A stretch of DNA of 64,000 nt from Sulfobacillus thermosulfidooxidans DSM 9293 (GTDB lineage: Bacteria > Bacillota > Sulfobacillia > Sulfobacillales > Sulfobacillaceae), in contig NZ_FWWY01000001.1 in NCBI RefSeq assembly GCF_900176145.1, positions 191,517 to 255,516 on the forward strand, read 5' to 3'. A model generated the notes under the pieces. The model did no database searches. It worked only from the letters and a program-made list of their open reading frames with translations, and was not told the origin of the DNA. This document shows positions 41,951 through 49,938 of the stretch, in pieces. How positions within the stretch are numbered: position 1 is the first letter of the stretch; every line of letters starts with the position of its first letter. The translations under genes and the position numbers were made by a program.

Positions 41951-42058
41951 TGGCGAATGCTGATGGGGGTGCGGATCACGCCCGCATCGTGGCGATGTTC
42001 TGCCCTCACCCAATAAAAAATCACGCACGATATAAAACACCGAAAGGATGATCATGTT

Positions 42059-44002
42059 ATGCGATTACACCAATGGATCCGTCGGATGAGGCATGCCACA
42101 CCCCCGCAGCGCGCGGGACTGGTCCTCCTCGGTACGGGCGTTTTACTCAGTATCATGGGCGCCGGTCAGACGCCCCACGTCTCGAACCTCATGGCGAAAG
42201 GCCCCAACGGTCCCCAACAACCGGGGACAACCTTAACCTACACCGCGACCGCCAACGGCAATGGCGGCACCGTCGAGTATCAATGGTGGGAAGACGGCCC
42301 GTCGGGATGGAAAATGGTGCGCAATTATTCCCCCAACAATACGTTTACCATTCCCGATGCGGCGGCGGGATCGTATCCCGTGGTCGTGTACGCCTTGGAC
42401 GCCAATCAAATTGCAGCCGGAGAGTGGTCCCAGGCGCAGTATCAGCAGTTCATTGCGAACGTGGCGAGCCAAGTGGTCTTGAACGCTCCCGTGAATCCGG
42501 AGTTCCCGTCGTCTCAGCCACAACCTCTTCAAGGTCTTCTCCTGCCCGTCAACAATCCGGTGACGGTGACGGCGCAAGCAACCAATCTCATTAATCCGGT
42601 GTATCAATTTTGGTATGAAACCCCGAGCGGACACTGGATCGGAAGCAATTACACATCGCAAAACACGTTTACGTTTACTCCCTCGGCTGCGGGAACGTAT
42701 AAAGTTGTCGTGTACGCGAAAGATCCGAGTGCCCCGAATAATGCTACCTTTGCGGTGTGGAGTCATCCTGTGAGCCTCAGCGTGGCCAACGTGACGCCGA
42801 GTCAACCCATTCCCGTCAATCAGCTTCCGGCATCGTTACAGGCGTTGGCCCCGCGGCCAACCAACAACGCCATGCCACCGGCTCCGTATGCGCAAATTTT
42901 TGCGTTAACCCAAAATAATGCAGAAATCGGGCCCAACCATCCCATGCAGGCGGGAATACCTGTCGTGATTCAAGCCATGACAGCGGGAGATGGCGCGCCC
43001 AACCTGAATGGCAACAAATGGCCTACTTTCGTGAATCTCAATGCGTTTGCGAATCCCTACCATTTTCCGCATCCCGTGCCCGACACCATTCCGTTGTATT
43101 GGGTCAAGCCCACGCCCCAATCATCCTGGGAGTTGCTCCCCCAACCCGACTGGGCCAATCCGCCATCCGGCAATCAATGGGCTATCGCTGTGACCCTCGC
43201 CGATGTCAATTTGTCTTCGACGCCTCCATCGTCCGCGTTACAATTAGCCCAGATGTCAGGTCCGGTGGTGTTTGGGGGACAGCGCATTTATACGGCGGCG
43301 AGTTGGAATCGCAAACAAGCGGATTTGCACTTGTTACCAGAACTCTGGCCGACTTTGTCTGCTGCGAACATGCCATATTCGGAGTGGGTGACGTTGTTAA
43401 TGGGATTCACCAATCCCCCCAGTCAACGGTTCTACATTAGAAATTTGAACAACGTTCCATCTGTGCATCAAACCCGAACCATCGCGCAAAATGCTGGATG
43501 GGGTTCCAATCAATTAACCGGCACGGCCCAGGCCGACGCCACCTTGTCTGCCGTGCCCAGCTCCGTGTTGTCGTCTGCGTTCTCGGTCGCTGAACAAGAT
43601 GTCATTACGTATTTGAATAATCCCGCCCGGGCATTATGGCAAATGCCTCCTGCCGTGATCAAAGAGGACGCGGTCAGCTTGTGGGATGTACAAAAACAAC
43701 TGGATTTCAAATCGTGGCGGTTTGTCGATAGCTTGGCGATCCAAAATCACGTCACAATTCCGACCACTGTCTCGCATTTCACGCAATCCGTCAGTCCGTC
43801 TTTGAGTGCTAAACAAAACGGAGCCGGAGAATGGATCCTCACCATTCCGATGCTCGTCACGAGCCAAGGCGAAAAACTGGTTAACGGGCACTATGTGCCC
43901 ACATCGTTTTCACCGACACCCGTGGTTATTGTGCTACAACAAGTTCCGGATGTGGGCGCCTCGAACGGCATGGGATGGGCCGTGGATCAATTTATCTACT
44001 AA
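42059..44002 (+). CDS. Large exported protein with two Ig-like repeats
   Basis: 647 aa from ATG 42059. Basic start and signal anchor (AGLVLLGTGVLLSIMGAG). Two Y_Y_Y-type repeats: LTYTATANGNGGTVEYQWW... AAGSYPVVVYALD (about 60-120) and VTVTAQATNLINPVYQFWY... AAGTYKVVVYAKD (about 165-225). The remaining 420 residues are Asn/Pro/Ala-rich, with no catalytic motif recognised. Probably a cell-surface protein. Followed by a strong terminator. Confidence 0.75.
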   Translation: MRLHQWIRRMRHATPPQRAGLVLLGTGVLLSIMGAGQTPHVSNLMAKGPNGPQQPGTTLTYTATANGNGGTVEYQWWEDGPSGWKMVRNYSPNNTFTIPDAAAGSYPVVVYALDANQIAAGEWSQAQYQQFIANVASQVVLNAPVNPEFPSSQPQPLQGLLLPVNNPVTVTAQATNLINPVYQFWYETPSGHWIGSNYTSQNTFTFTPSAAGTYKVVVYAKDPSAPNNATFAVWSHPVSLSVANVTPSQPIPVNQLPASLQALAPRPTNNAMPPAPYAQIFALTQNNAEIGPNHPMQAGIPVVIQAMTAGDGAPNLNGNKWPTFVNLNAFANPYHFPHPVPDTIPLYWVKPTPQSSWELLPQPDWANPPSGNQWAIAVTLADVNLSSTPPSSALQLAQMSGPVVFGGQRIYTAASWNRKQADLHLLPELWPTLSAANMPYSEWVTLLMGFTNPPSQRFYIRNLNNVPSVHQTRTIAQNAGWGSNQLTGTAQADATLSAVPSSVLSSAFSVAEQDVITYLNNPARALWQMPPAVIKEDAVSLWDVQKQLDFKSWRFVDSLAIQNHVTIPTTVSHFTQSVSPSLSAKQNGAGEWILTIPMLVTSQGEKLVNGHYVPTSFSPTPVVIVLQQVPDVGASNGMGWAVDQFIY

Positions 44003-44024
44003 ATCGTTCGATTCTCCCCCTGGG

Positions 44025-44070
44025 AAGCTCCGAAAACCGATATCCAAAGGTTTTCGGAGCTTTTTCTTTT
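44025..44070 (+). terminator. Intrinsic terminator after the Ig-repeat protein
   Basis: AAGCTCCGAAAACC (44025-44038) pairs with GGTTTTCGGAGCTT (44049-44062), then TTTCTTTT. Confidence 0.9.
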
Positions 44071-44103
44071 ATGAAAGATTCACGAAAGGAGAATCGGATC
44101 ATC

Positions 44104-45015
44104 ATGCAACGCAGGAAGTGGCTGATTGCTGGAGGCGTCTTCGTGTTGATATGCGGGATGGTCGGATATTGGGCAACGCGGGGACATGGTACGCGATTTT
44201 TCACACACGCTCCCCGGGTGATATCCGTTCCATCGCATCGTTCGCGTCCTCACTTGGAGGCGTTGTCCCTCCAGAGCTCTCAAGCATCAGCATGGACAGC
44301 CTTACAACGTCGCCATCAAACTTTGATGACCATCGAATGGCGCAGCATCAGCCAGCAAATACCGGGGTTTTCGTCAGCATCTTTGGGACAGTTAACCCCC
44401 ACTCTTCTGGGAGCTTCCAGCTCATTAAAAGATCCCGTTCTAGAGACTCCCGGATTTCAGCACACAATCGCGATTTGGCAACAGGATCTGTCTCACATCC
44501 CCCACACCGTTGCGCCATCAGGAATTCCTACGGCTGTGTGGGATGCCGCTTGGAATCAAACACTTCAGGATGTTGACCAAGCTGTAGGGCCCGATCCTCT
44601 CGCACTCGATGAGCAATTGGCTCCGCACGAAGGTCACGCTTTTCAACGACTGATTGTTCATCGTTATGCATTGTGGCACACGTGGCAAGCCCAACACGCC
44701 TGGATGACGACCATATTTGTGTCCGTGGGACCGTTTAGACGTCCATATCATCGAGTCGTGTCTTGGACGGTGATTCGTCCCCCAGTCCATCTCAGCACGA
44801 GTCAATTGCATGTCATTACGATGACCCGCGTCCCCTTTATTGTCACAGAATATCTCATCACGGCTCAGCATCAAACTCTCTCGTTCGCTCAAAGTGGTTT
44901 TGTTGTTTTAGGATTGTTCCGGGTGAACCAAACATGGCATTGGGCGTTGGAAACGCTGGTTTTGAGTCCCCCAACAACTCTTCCCGCTTATCCGAAGCCC
45001 TCTTCCACAAAGTAG
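44104..45015 (+). CDS. Membrane-anchored exported protein of unknown function
   Basis: 303 aa from ATG 44104 (AAAGGAG upstream). Signal anchor KWLIAGGVFVLICGMVGYWA at 5-24; extracytoplasmic domain rich in Ser, Thr, His, Gln (LGQLTPTLLGASSSLKDPVL; AWMTTIFVSVGPFRRPYHRV). Its layout resembles the lipoprotein at 31587 (similar length and composition), but I cannot align them securely. Confidence 0.65.
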   Translation: MQRRKWLIAGGVFVLICGMVGYWATRGHGTRFFTHAPRVISVPSHRSRPHLEALSLQSSQASAWTALQRRHQTLMTIEWRSISQQIPGFSSASLGQLTPTLLGASSSLKDPVLETPGFQHTIAIWQQDLSHIPHTVAPSGIPTAVWDAAWNQTLQDVDQAVGPDPLALDEQLAPHEGHAFQRLIVHRYALWHTWQAQHAWMTTIFVSVGPFRRPYHRVVSWTVIRPPVHLSTSQLHVITMTRVPFIVTEYLITAQHQTLSFAQSGFVVLGLFRVNQTWHWALETLVLSPPTTLPAYPKPSSTK

Positions 45016-45124
45016 GGTGAGAGCATCCGGAAGCGTGGGATCGATGTACGGTCGAAGCCCTGTACAATGAAAAGCAATCACGCAACATTGTGAACACGTT
45101 GACACGAAAGGAGGACATCATATC

Positions 45125-46369
45125 ATGTCTCGTCTGGTGGGGCGTCTCGCGGGAAGTTTGGGTGCGCTCGCACTTCTGACTTTGCTTCCCGTTCCGGCTT
45201 ATGCATGGAGTTGGTCCGGGGGTTCGTCATCCGGCGGCTGGTCATCGGGTGGCTGGAGTACGCCTACGACCACTACAGGAGGTTGGAGTTCTGGCGGAGG
45301 ATATACGAGTAGCAATTACACTAGCGGCGGTTCCAGTGGCGGATGGGATCCGAGTCTTTATGGCATGTCATCGGGCAACAGTTTCGTGGGGGGGTATACG
45401 ATTGGCGGCGTGAGCATTCCTACGGCGTCCATTATCGGCACCTCGACGGGCTATGTTCCGCCGGGATCATCCACCACAGGATTCTCGTTCGGTAATGCCT
45501 ATGGGAATTCCCAAACCGGTATTCACTCCAGCGGCACGTCCTGGACGCCGGCAAGTGGTACCTCTGATCCGCTCACGCAAACCATTGGCACGAGTACCCC
45601 AGGTTTTCAGCCGACGGGAAACGGCCAATATACGTATAATGGGTGTGCGGCTCAAGGGGGCATCACCGCCTATAACGTAGCTACTGGAAAGTCCTATTGC
45701 CAAACGGGGACGTTTGTGAATGGGCAATATATTCCCCCACAATGTCCGGCCGGCGAAGCGCAAATTGACAACGATGGCGTGTGTCAAGGAACCGGGAGTG
45801 ATAGTCCGGGCATCTACCCGCAATGGACGTTTTCCGCGTGTGTGAACGGGCAGCAAACGGAATACACGCACAACGTCCAAACCGATGCGGTCGTCAGTCA
45901 GAGTACGGTGTCGTGTGTGGCGAATCCGGCCCCTACGTCCAATCCGCCCACCGGTGGGTCCTCGACGCCGATCTACACGCCGCCACCGACCTATACCCCG
46001 CCCACCTATACGCCGCCGCCCGTGGTGACGACGAGCACGCAAACGGTGGTCGGCACCTTCACGTTTGCGGCCTGTATGCCGAATCCGGAAGAGACGACCT
46101 ATAATGGGCAGCCGATTCAGCCGCCGCAAAACGACCAATGGGTCACAGCAGGGAATGCCCCACCCAATACCTTGTTGCCGGGGCCCGGGTGGGCGATTGA
46201 CGTGGCCCCGCAAACGTTGGTGACCACCACGTGCACGGGGACCGGGGCCGATCAGTCGTGCACGCAATCCTCGCAGCCCGATGGGAGCGTGTACCAGGAA
46301 GCCTACGATCCCAATGATTGCCCGTATCCTGTGGTGCAGTTTGCGCCCAATCCGACGGTGCAGAAGTAA
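45125..46369 (+). CDS. Secreted Ser/Gly/Pro-rich protein, paralogue of 32643
   Basis: 414 aa from ATG 45125 (AAAGGAGG upstream). Signal peptide LAGSLGALALLTLLPVPAYA; then a Ser/Gly/Trp/Tyr low-complexity segment with repeats of SSGGW (about 30-75), a Cys-containing middle (YNGCAAQGG; SACVNGQQTEYTHNVQTDAV), a Pro/Thr/Tyr repeat TPPPTYTPPTYTPPP (about 280-295) and a C-terminal domain shared with 32643. Likely a surface or matrix protein. A terminator follows. Confidence 0.75.
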   Translation: MSRLVGRLAGSLGALALLTLLPVPAYAWSWSGGSSSGGWSSGGWSTPTTTTGGWSSGGGYTSSNYTSGGSSGGWDPSLYGMSSGNSFVGGYTIGGVSIPTASIIGTSTGYVPPGSSTTGFSFGNAYGNSQTGIHSSGTSWTPASGTSDPLTQTIGTSTPGFQPTGNGQYTYNGCAAQGGITAYNVATGKSYCQTGTFVNGQYIPPQCPAGEAQIDNDGVCQGTGSDSPGIYPQWTFSACVNGQQTEYTHNVQTDAVVSQSTVSCVANPAPTSNPPTGGSSTPIYTPPPTYTPPTYTPPPVVTTSTQTVVGTFTFAACMPNPEETTYNGQPIQPPQNDQWVTAGNAPPNTLLPGPGWAIDVAPQTLVTTTCTGTGADQSCTQSSQPDGSVYQEAYDPNDCPYPVVQFAPNPTVQK

Positions 46370-46393
46370 CGAACCATAACGCCTAATGCGTAT

Positions 46394-46438
46394 CCCCCGT
46401 CCGTAATCCGACTCTGCGGTCTCGGACGGGGGTTTTTT
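46394..46438 (+). terminator. Intrinsic terminator
   Basis: CCCCCGTCCG (46394-46403) pairs with CGGACGGGGG (46423-46432) and is followed by six T. Confidence 0.92.
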
Positions 46439-46476
46439 GGGTCTGATGATTCCGGCAAAAGGAGGCGACAGCACGG

Positions 46477-47136
46477 GTGCGCGCACTCACGTTATGGACC
46501 CAACCGATTTGTGCCACGACATCCGGGGATGTCGTCGGCGTCGAATGGCTCACCCGATGGAACGGCGAGACGACCGCCGCGGGATTGTGGCAGTGGGCTG
46601 AGCAAACCGCACAGATTACACGGCTCGAAACCCGCGTGTTAGAAGTGTTACAAGCCTGGCGGCAGACGTCCGAAGCCCCGCAAGGCATTTGGTTTATCAA
46701 TTTGCATCCGCACGGGATTGTGACAACGCCCGAATTTCCGTCGGCTCTCGCGCTCTGGAGTCGCCGATTGGATCCGGTCGTATGGGAATTGCTCGAACAC
46801 CCGGGATGGACCGCTCCTGTGGTGAAGGCATTGGCTCAGGCTGGTCAAATTGCCCTCGATGATTGGGGCGACAGCGTGGAATCGACCACACGTCTCGTGA
46901 CGTGGCCCATTCGATGGGTCAAACTCGACCGCACAATCACCCGTCAGCTCATTCGGCCGGACATGCTGGCGTGGGTTCGCTGGATTCAGCACTTTGCGTT
47001 TGGGGGGCCGCTCTCGTGGATCGCAGAAGGGGTCGAAACGCCGGAAGAACGGACCGCGTGTGCGGCGGCCCACATTCCGTTTGTGCAAGGCTTTGGGGTG
47101 TCGCCACCACGACCGTATCGGACTATTGGGTGGTAA
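46477..47136 (+). CDS. EAL-domain protein, probable c-di-GMP phosphodiesterase
   Basis: 219 aa from GTG 46477 (AAGGAGG upstream), an EAL domain only. The signature is EWL in VVGVEWLTRW; Asn in FINLHP; DDWG at IALDDWGDS; Lys in WVKLDR; AEGVET; QGFGVSPP. These match the metal and catalytic positions, so hydrolysis of c-di-GMP to pGpG is plausible, although the usual DDFGTG loop is DDWGDS. No sensor or GGDEF part. It may couple element carriage to surface or biofilm behaviour, given the exported proteins upstream. Confidence 0.8.
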   Translation: MRALTLWTQPICATTSGDVVGVEWLTRWNGETTAAGLWQWAEQTAQITRLETRVLEVLQAWRQTSEAPQGIWFINLHPHGIVTTPEFPSALALWSRRLDPVVWELLEHPGWTAPVVKALAQAGQIALDDWGDSVESTTRLVTWPIRWVKLDRTITRQLIRPDMLAWVRWIQHFAFGGPLSWIAEGVETPEERTACAAAHIPFVQGFGVSPPRPYRTIGW

Positions 47137-47213
47137 TGTCGGATCGTCTTGACGTACAATGATCGGGAGAAAGGTTCTGGGCCACAACGCAAGGAACACG
47201 AGGAGGAAATGTA

Positions 47214-47429
47214 GTGTACTGTATGCAACGGATTACGGATCCGGCCGCGATCCAGGCCGTGATCACGCAAGCCCCGCCGTTTGGTCCCGGCTGGGATCCG
47301 GCGGTGATGACGGGAGCAGATGCCTTGGAGATCTGGGCGACCACGATCACGGATCCCACCGATTATGTGGCCTTTCGCTTAATGCACGGCTCACAGATCC
47401 TGCGAGAACTGCAAATTCCAGGATATTAA
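47214..47429 (+). CDS. Small hypothetical protein
   Basis: 71 aa from GTG 47214 (or ATG 47223), AGGAGG upstream. Acidic and helical (ITDPAAIQAVITQAPPFGPG; ALEIWATTITDPTDYVAFRL). No family recognised. Confidence 0.6.
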   Translation: MYCMQRITDPAAIQAVITQAPPFGPGWDPAVMTGADALEIWATTITDPTDYVAFRLMHGSQILRELQIPGY

Positions 47430-47469
47430 CGGGGGCGGGAGACGTCCCCAGGCATCAGGGGGGATGGTC

Positions 47470-47820
47470 ATGGAACGTTTGACATGGCGCACCTGGTGGG
47501 ATCGCCTACGCCGGGGACCCGACATTGCCGAAGGTTCGGGCGTTGTTCCGTTCATCCCGCCGCGTCGGATCTTGCCGGTCCGTCCCACCCCTCCCTCTCC
47601 GGTCTTATCGCCCCCTACGTGGTCGACCGTGTTACGCACGGTGCGGCAATGGCCGTCGGGCATGCCGATCACGTCCGATTTGTTGGCCCAACGCTTTGGC
47701 GTGGGCCGAGGCCAGGCGTGGCGCTGGCTGCAACGGCTCGAACGGGCGGGGTTAGTGCGGGTCGTGCTAGGGCCGCCAGATCGTCACGGCACCCGCCGCA
47801 AGCAACGCTTTGTCTCCTAG
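47470..47820 (+). CDS. Winged-helix DNA-binding protein
   Basis: 116 aa from ATG 47470 (six G at 47458-47463). A Pro-rich linker (VPFIPPRRILPVRPTPPSP) is followed by a winged HTH: PITSDLLAQRFGVGRGQAWR, then WLQRLERAGLVRVVLGPPDR. GntR/MarR-like local regulator or replication accessory; target unknown. Confidence 0.7.
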   Translation: MERLTWRTWWDRLRRGPDIAEGSGVVPFIPPRRILPVRPTPPSPVLSPPTWSTVLRTVRQWPSGMPITSDLLAQRFGVGRGQAWRWLQRLERAGLVRVVLGPPDRHGTRRKQRFVS

Positions 47821-47889
47821 TTCATCATCCCCCGCATTCCAAAATTGGTCTGAGACTCCCTGTCCGTGACACAAGGAGAAGAGATCATC

Positions 47890-48234
47890 ATGGCCGCCTT
47901 TTCTATGACAGATCGTCCGACGATTTTGCTCGCGTGTTTGGGCTTGCATCGAGAGGATTTTGATCGGTTTCGGTCCGCCGGCCTGGTGTCGGACTATATT
48001 TGGGTAGAAACTCGCTGTGGTGGAGACAATCGGCAATTGTGCGCATCCGCCTTGCAACGTCTGACCACCCACCCATGTTGGGATGGAATTGAAGACGACG
48101 AAGAAGATTCTACGTATGCGACGTGTTGGTTTCGGTTTCCTTCGGCCTATCAGGATGCGCTAGTGCAGATCACGCATCACCCCGACGATGCGACCGCGTG
48201 GCAGCATCTGGCTGATCGGATCATGCTCTCGTGA
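47890..48234 (+). CDS. Hypothetical protein
   Basis: 114 aa from ATG 47890 with AAGGAG upstream. Cys-containing acidic protein (LLACLGLHREDFDRFRSAGL; DGIEDDEEDSTYATCWFRF). No family recognised. Confidence 0.6.
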   Translation: MAAFSMTDRPTILLACLGLHREDFDRFRSAGLVSDYIWVETRCGGDNRQLCASALQRLTTHPCWDGIEDDEEDSTYATCWFRFPSAYQDALVQITHHPDDATAWQHLADRIMLS

Positions 48235-48293
48235 ACATGATGCCCTAGGTCCTCTTTCCTAGAGGTGATGGTTGCAGACAAAGAAGGTGCGAC

Positions 48294-48755
48294 ATGGGAT
48301 CTTTCTCGGCGTTCTGGGGGCTGACAGGTGCGTGGATTCTGCTCATCGCCGCGCAAGTGTGGTCTGACGCGCGCCATCGCCAATTGCCCTTTGAATGGAC
48401 GGGCCTGGCCGGCCTCGTCGGATTGATCACGTTTGCGGTCGTCCATCCGGTCGTGCACGGGGCCATCTGGATCGGGCATGTAGCGGCCGCACTCGGATGG
48501 GGCGGTCTGGGATGGGGCCTGTGGGTGTTGGGGTTTTTGGGATTAGGGGATGCGGCGACGTTCGCCATCTTTGGTCTCTTGTTTGGCGCGGGGCTCACGC
48601 TTCTCGTGGTCGCCGCCAGTTACGGGCTGATCGGATGGCTTGTCATTGTCTGGCGCGGCGTGTTCCGCCGCCCGGTTCCGGATGCTTGGCCCTTTGGCGT
48701 CTTCTTGTGGCCGCTTTCGTTGGGTGCGTGGATCTGGATGTGGATACCGCACTAA
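48294..48755 (+). CDS. Prepilin-peptidase-like (A24) membrane protein
   Basis: 153 aa with about five membrane helices. An Asp at the end of the first helix (AAQVWSDARHRQLPFEWT) and GLGD in GFLGLGDAATFAIFGL match the two aspartates of type IV prepilin peptidases of the short CpaA/TadV kind. These cleave leader peptides of pilins. No pilin or assembly ATPase gene is visible here, so the substrate may be encoded elsewhere. The family call rests on the two motifs. Confidence 0.5.
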   Translation: MGSFSAFWGLTGAWILLIAAQVWSDARHRQLPFEWTGLAGLVGLITFAVVHPVVHGAIWIGHVAAALGWGGLGWGLWVLGFLGLGDAATFAIFGLLFGAGLTLLVVAASYGLIGWLVIVWRGVFRRPVPDAWPFGVFLWPLSLGAWIWMWIPH

Positions 48756-48761
48756 GTACCT

Positions 48762-49856
48762 TCACCGCTCCGATTGGGCGTGCATGGTACAGATCGTGGA
48801 CCAGGTGCGGCTCTGACAATGCTCGTGCTGGCACCGAAAGCCCACCGCATGGGTGCGGGCATTCCAGAACACGGCGGTTTCGGACATCCCACTATATCCC
48901 GAGTGCTCAGCCTGCCAGGGGCACTCTACAAAGATGCGGACCCCCTCGTTGTATGGATGGGGATCGGATCGCACAGGAATCTGCCAGGTGGTTAACAAGG
49001 CCAACAAGGCATCCGGCGTGGGAACCCGATGTCCTGCTCCTTCGACTTCCGGTGCGGCGGGGCGCAGGTCGTGGGACGATTCCGGCGTCGGAATCCAGGC
49101 CCAAATCCGCCGGGCCTGATGGATCGTCAGCGGATGCTGGCGGTCTGGCACCGCGAGCAATCGCGCGGGCCACCACGGACGCTCCGACGTGGGATCGCCT
49201 TTCCGGGGCGTGGTGCCATAAATTTTGGAAATGCGGGAAGCATTAAAGACACTACCGTCTACGTTCACGGTGGTAGTGGTAAAGCGTTGGGCCAAAATTT
49301 GCAACATCTCCCGCACGAACACGGTCATTTCGGGTGTATTCGGCCAATCCGCTAGCGGATACACGAGGTGCACGCCGTTGCCCGACAATCCTTGGGCAGG
49401 GCGGGGCCATCCGAGCTGAGCCAAGGCGTGGCCGATTTGTTGCGCCGTCACAATAGCGGCCCGGCGTTCCGCGACCGTGGCGTTGGTGTGCGCTGGGCGT
49501 TGGGGATCGAGATCCACGAGCAGCCACCGCCGCACGAGAATATCAGCATCCCCGGCCGCTCGTCCCCCACGGTGCAACCGATTGCGGGGATACGGCCAAT
49601 TGGGATCGAGCCGCACGGGATTCAAGGTGGCATAAATACCGGAGACCGCCGGATCGGTATCGGACTGGCGGACGGCTTGCTGAAACGCCCGGCCATCCGT
49701 AAATCGCCCAATCGCCGGCAGGCCATCCCGATAGAGCACGCGTACTTCGACTTCGGCGTCGGGCGTGATAAGATACGCCCACCAGCGGGCAATATCCGCC
49801 GCGTTGGGCTGATCACGTCCCCCATCAGTGGGTAAGATGGTAGAGCCAGGCGGCAC
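48762..49856 (-). CDS. Primase-like replication protein
   Basis: 364 aa from GTG 49856 (AAGGAG upstream). LLVDLDPQRPAHTNATVAER and QGLSGNGVHLVYPL resemble the catalytic part of archaeo-eukaryotic-type primases of phages and plasmids (acidic DxD, later GxGxHL). The C-terminus has a Cys/His cluster (FVECPWQAEHSGYS; VGFRCQHEHCQSRTW) like primase zinc modules. It lies last in the helicase operon and should prime replication of the element. Confidence 0.75.
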   Translation of the reverse strand: MPPGSTILPTDGGRDQPNAADIARWWAYLITPDAEVEVRVLYRDGLPAIGRFTDGRAFQQAVRQSDTDPAVSGIYATLNPVRLDPNWPYPRNRLHRGGRAAGDADILVRRWLLVDLDPQRPAHTNATVAERRAAIVTAQQIGHALAQLGWPRPAQGLSGNGVHLVYPLADWPNTPEMTVFVREMLQILAQRFTTTTVNVDGSVFNASRISKIYGTTPRKGDPTSERPWWPARLLAVPDRQHPLTIHQARRIWAWIPTPESSHDLRPAAPEVEGAGHRVPTPDALLALLTTWQIPVRSDPHPYNEGVRIFVECPWQAEHSGYSGMSETAVFWNARTHAVGFRCQHEHCQSRTWSTICTMHAQSER

Positions 49857-49938
49857 CGTGGATCACTCCTTCCCACCACAATCCCGCTATCGCCATTTCC
49901 TTGACGATTTGCCCCCACGAAGGTCCGCGTTTAGCCAT
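49825..49938 (-). CDS. 37-aa ORF overlapping helicase end and primase start
   Basis: ATG 49938 overlaps the helicase stop by eight bases, and its TGA (49825) lies 32 bases inside the primase-like gene. It encodes MAKRGPSWGQIVKEMAIAGL plus WWEGVIHGAAWLYHLTH, a small amphipathic or hydrophobic helix. AAGGAAGG precedes it. It may exist for translational coupling or encode a real microprotein. Confidence 0.5.
   Translation of the reverse strand: MAKRGPSWGQIVKEMAIAGLWWEGVIHGAAWLYHLTH

Larger units (their letters stand above)
39917..41958 (+). mobile_element. IS605 element with divergent tnpA and tnpB, apparently intact
   Basis: Left end: TGAACA, then CGCGCATTCCCCTTC and a CCCCTTCCC-GGC/GCC-GGGAGGGG hairpin (39938-39965). 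Right end: about 150 bases of omega-RNA-type sequence after tnpB, to GAGAGTTCAT and GGCGAAT (41952-41958). Both ends recur in the 233-bp derivative at 20595, which fixes the limits. tnpA is on the minus strand and tnpB on the plus strand, as in classical IS605. Confidence 0.85.

Noticed and set aside
45467-46486. 339-aa minus-strand frame
   Set aside because: Antisense of the secreted protein at 45125; Arg-rich shadow translation.
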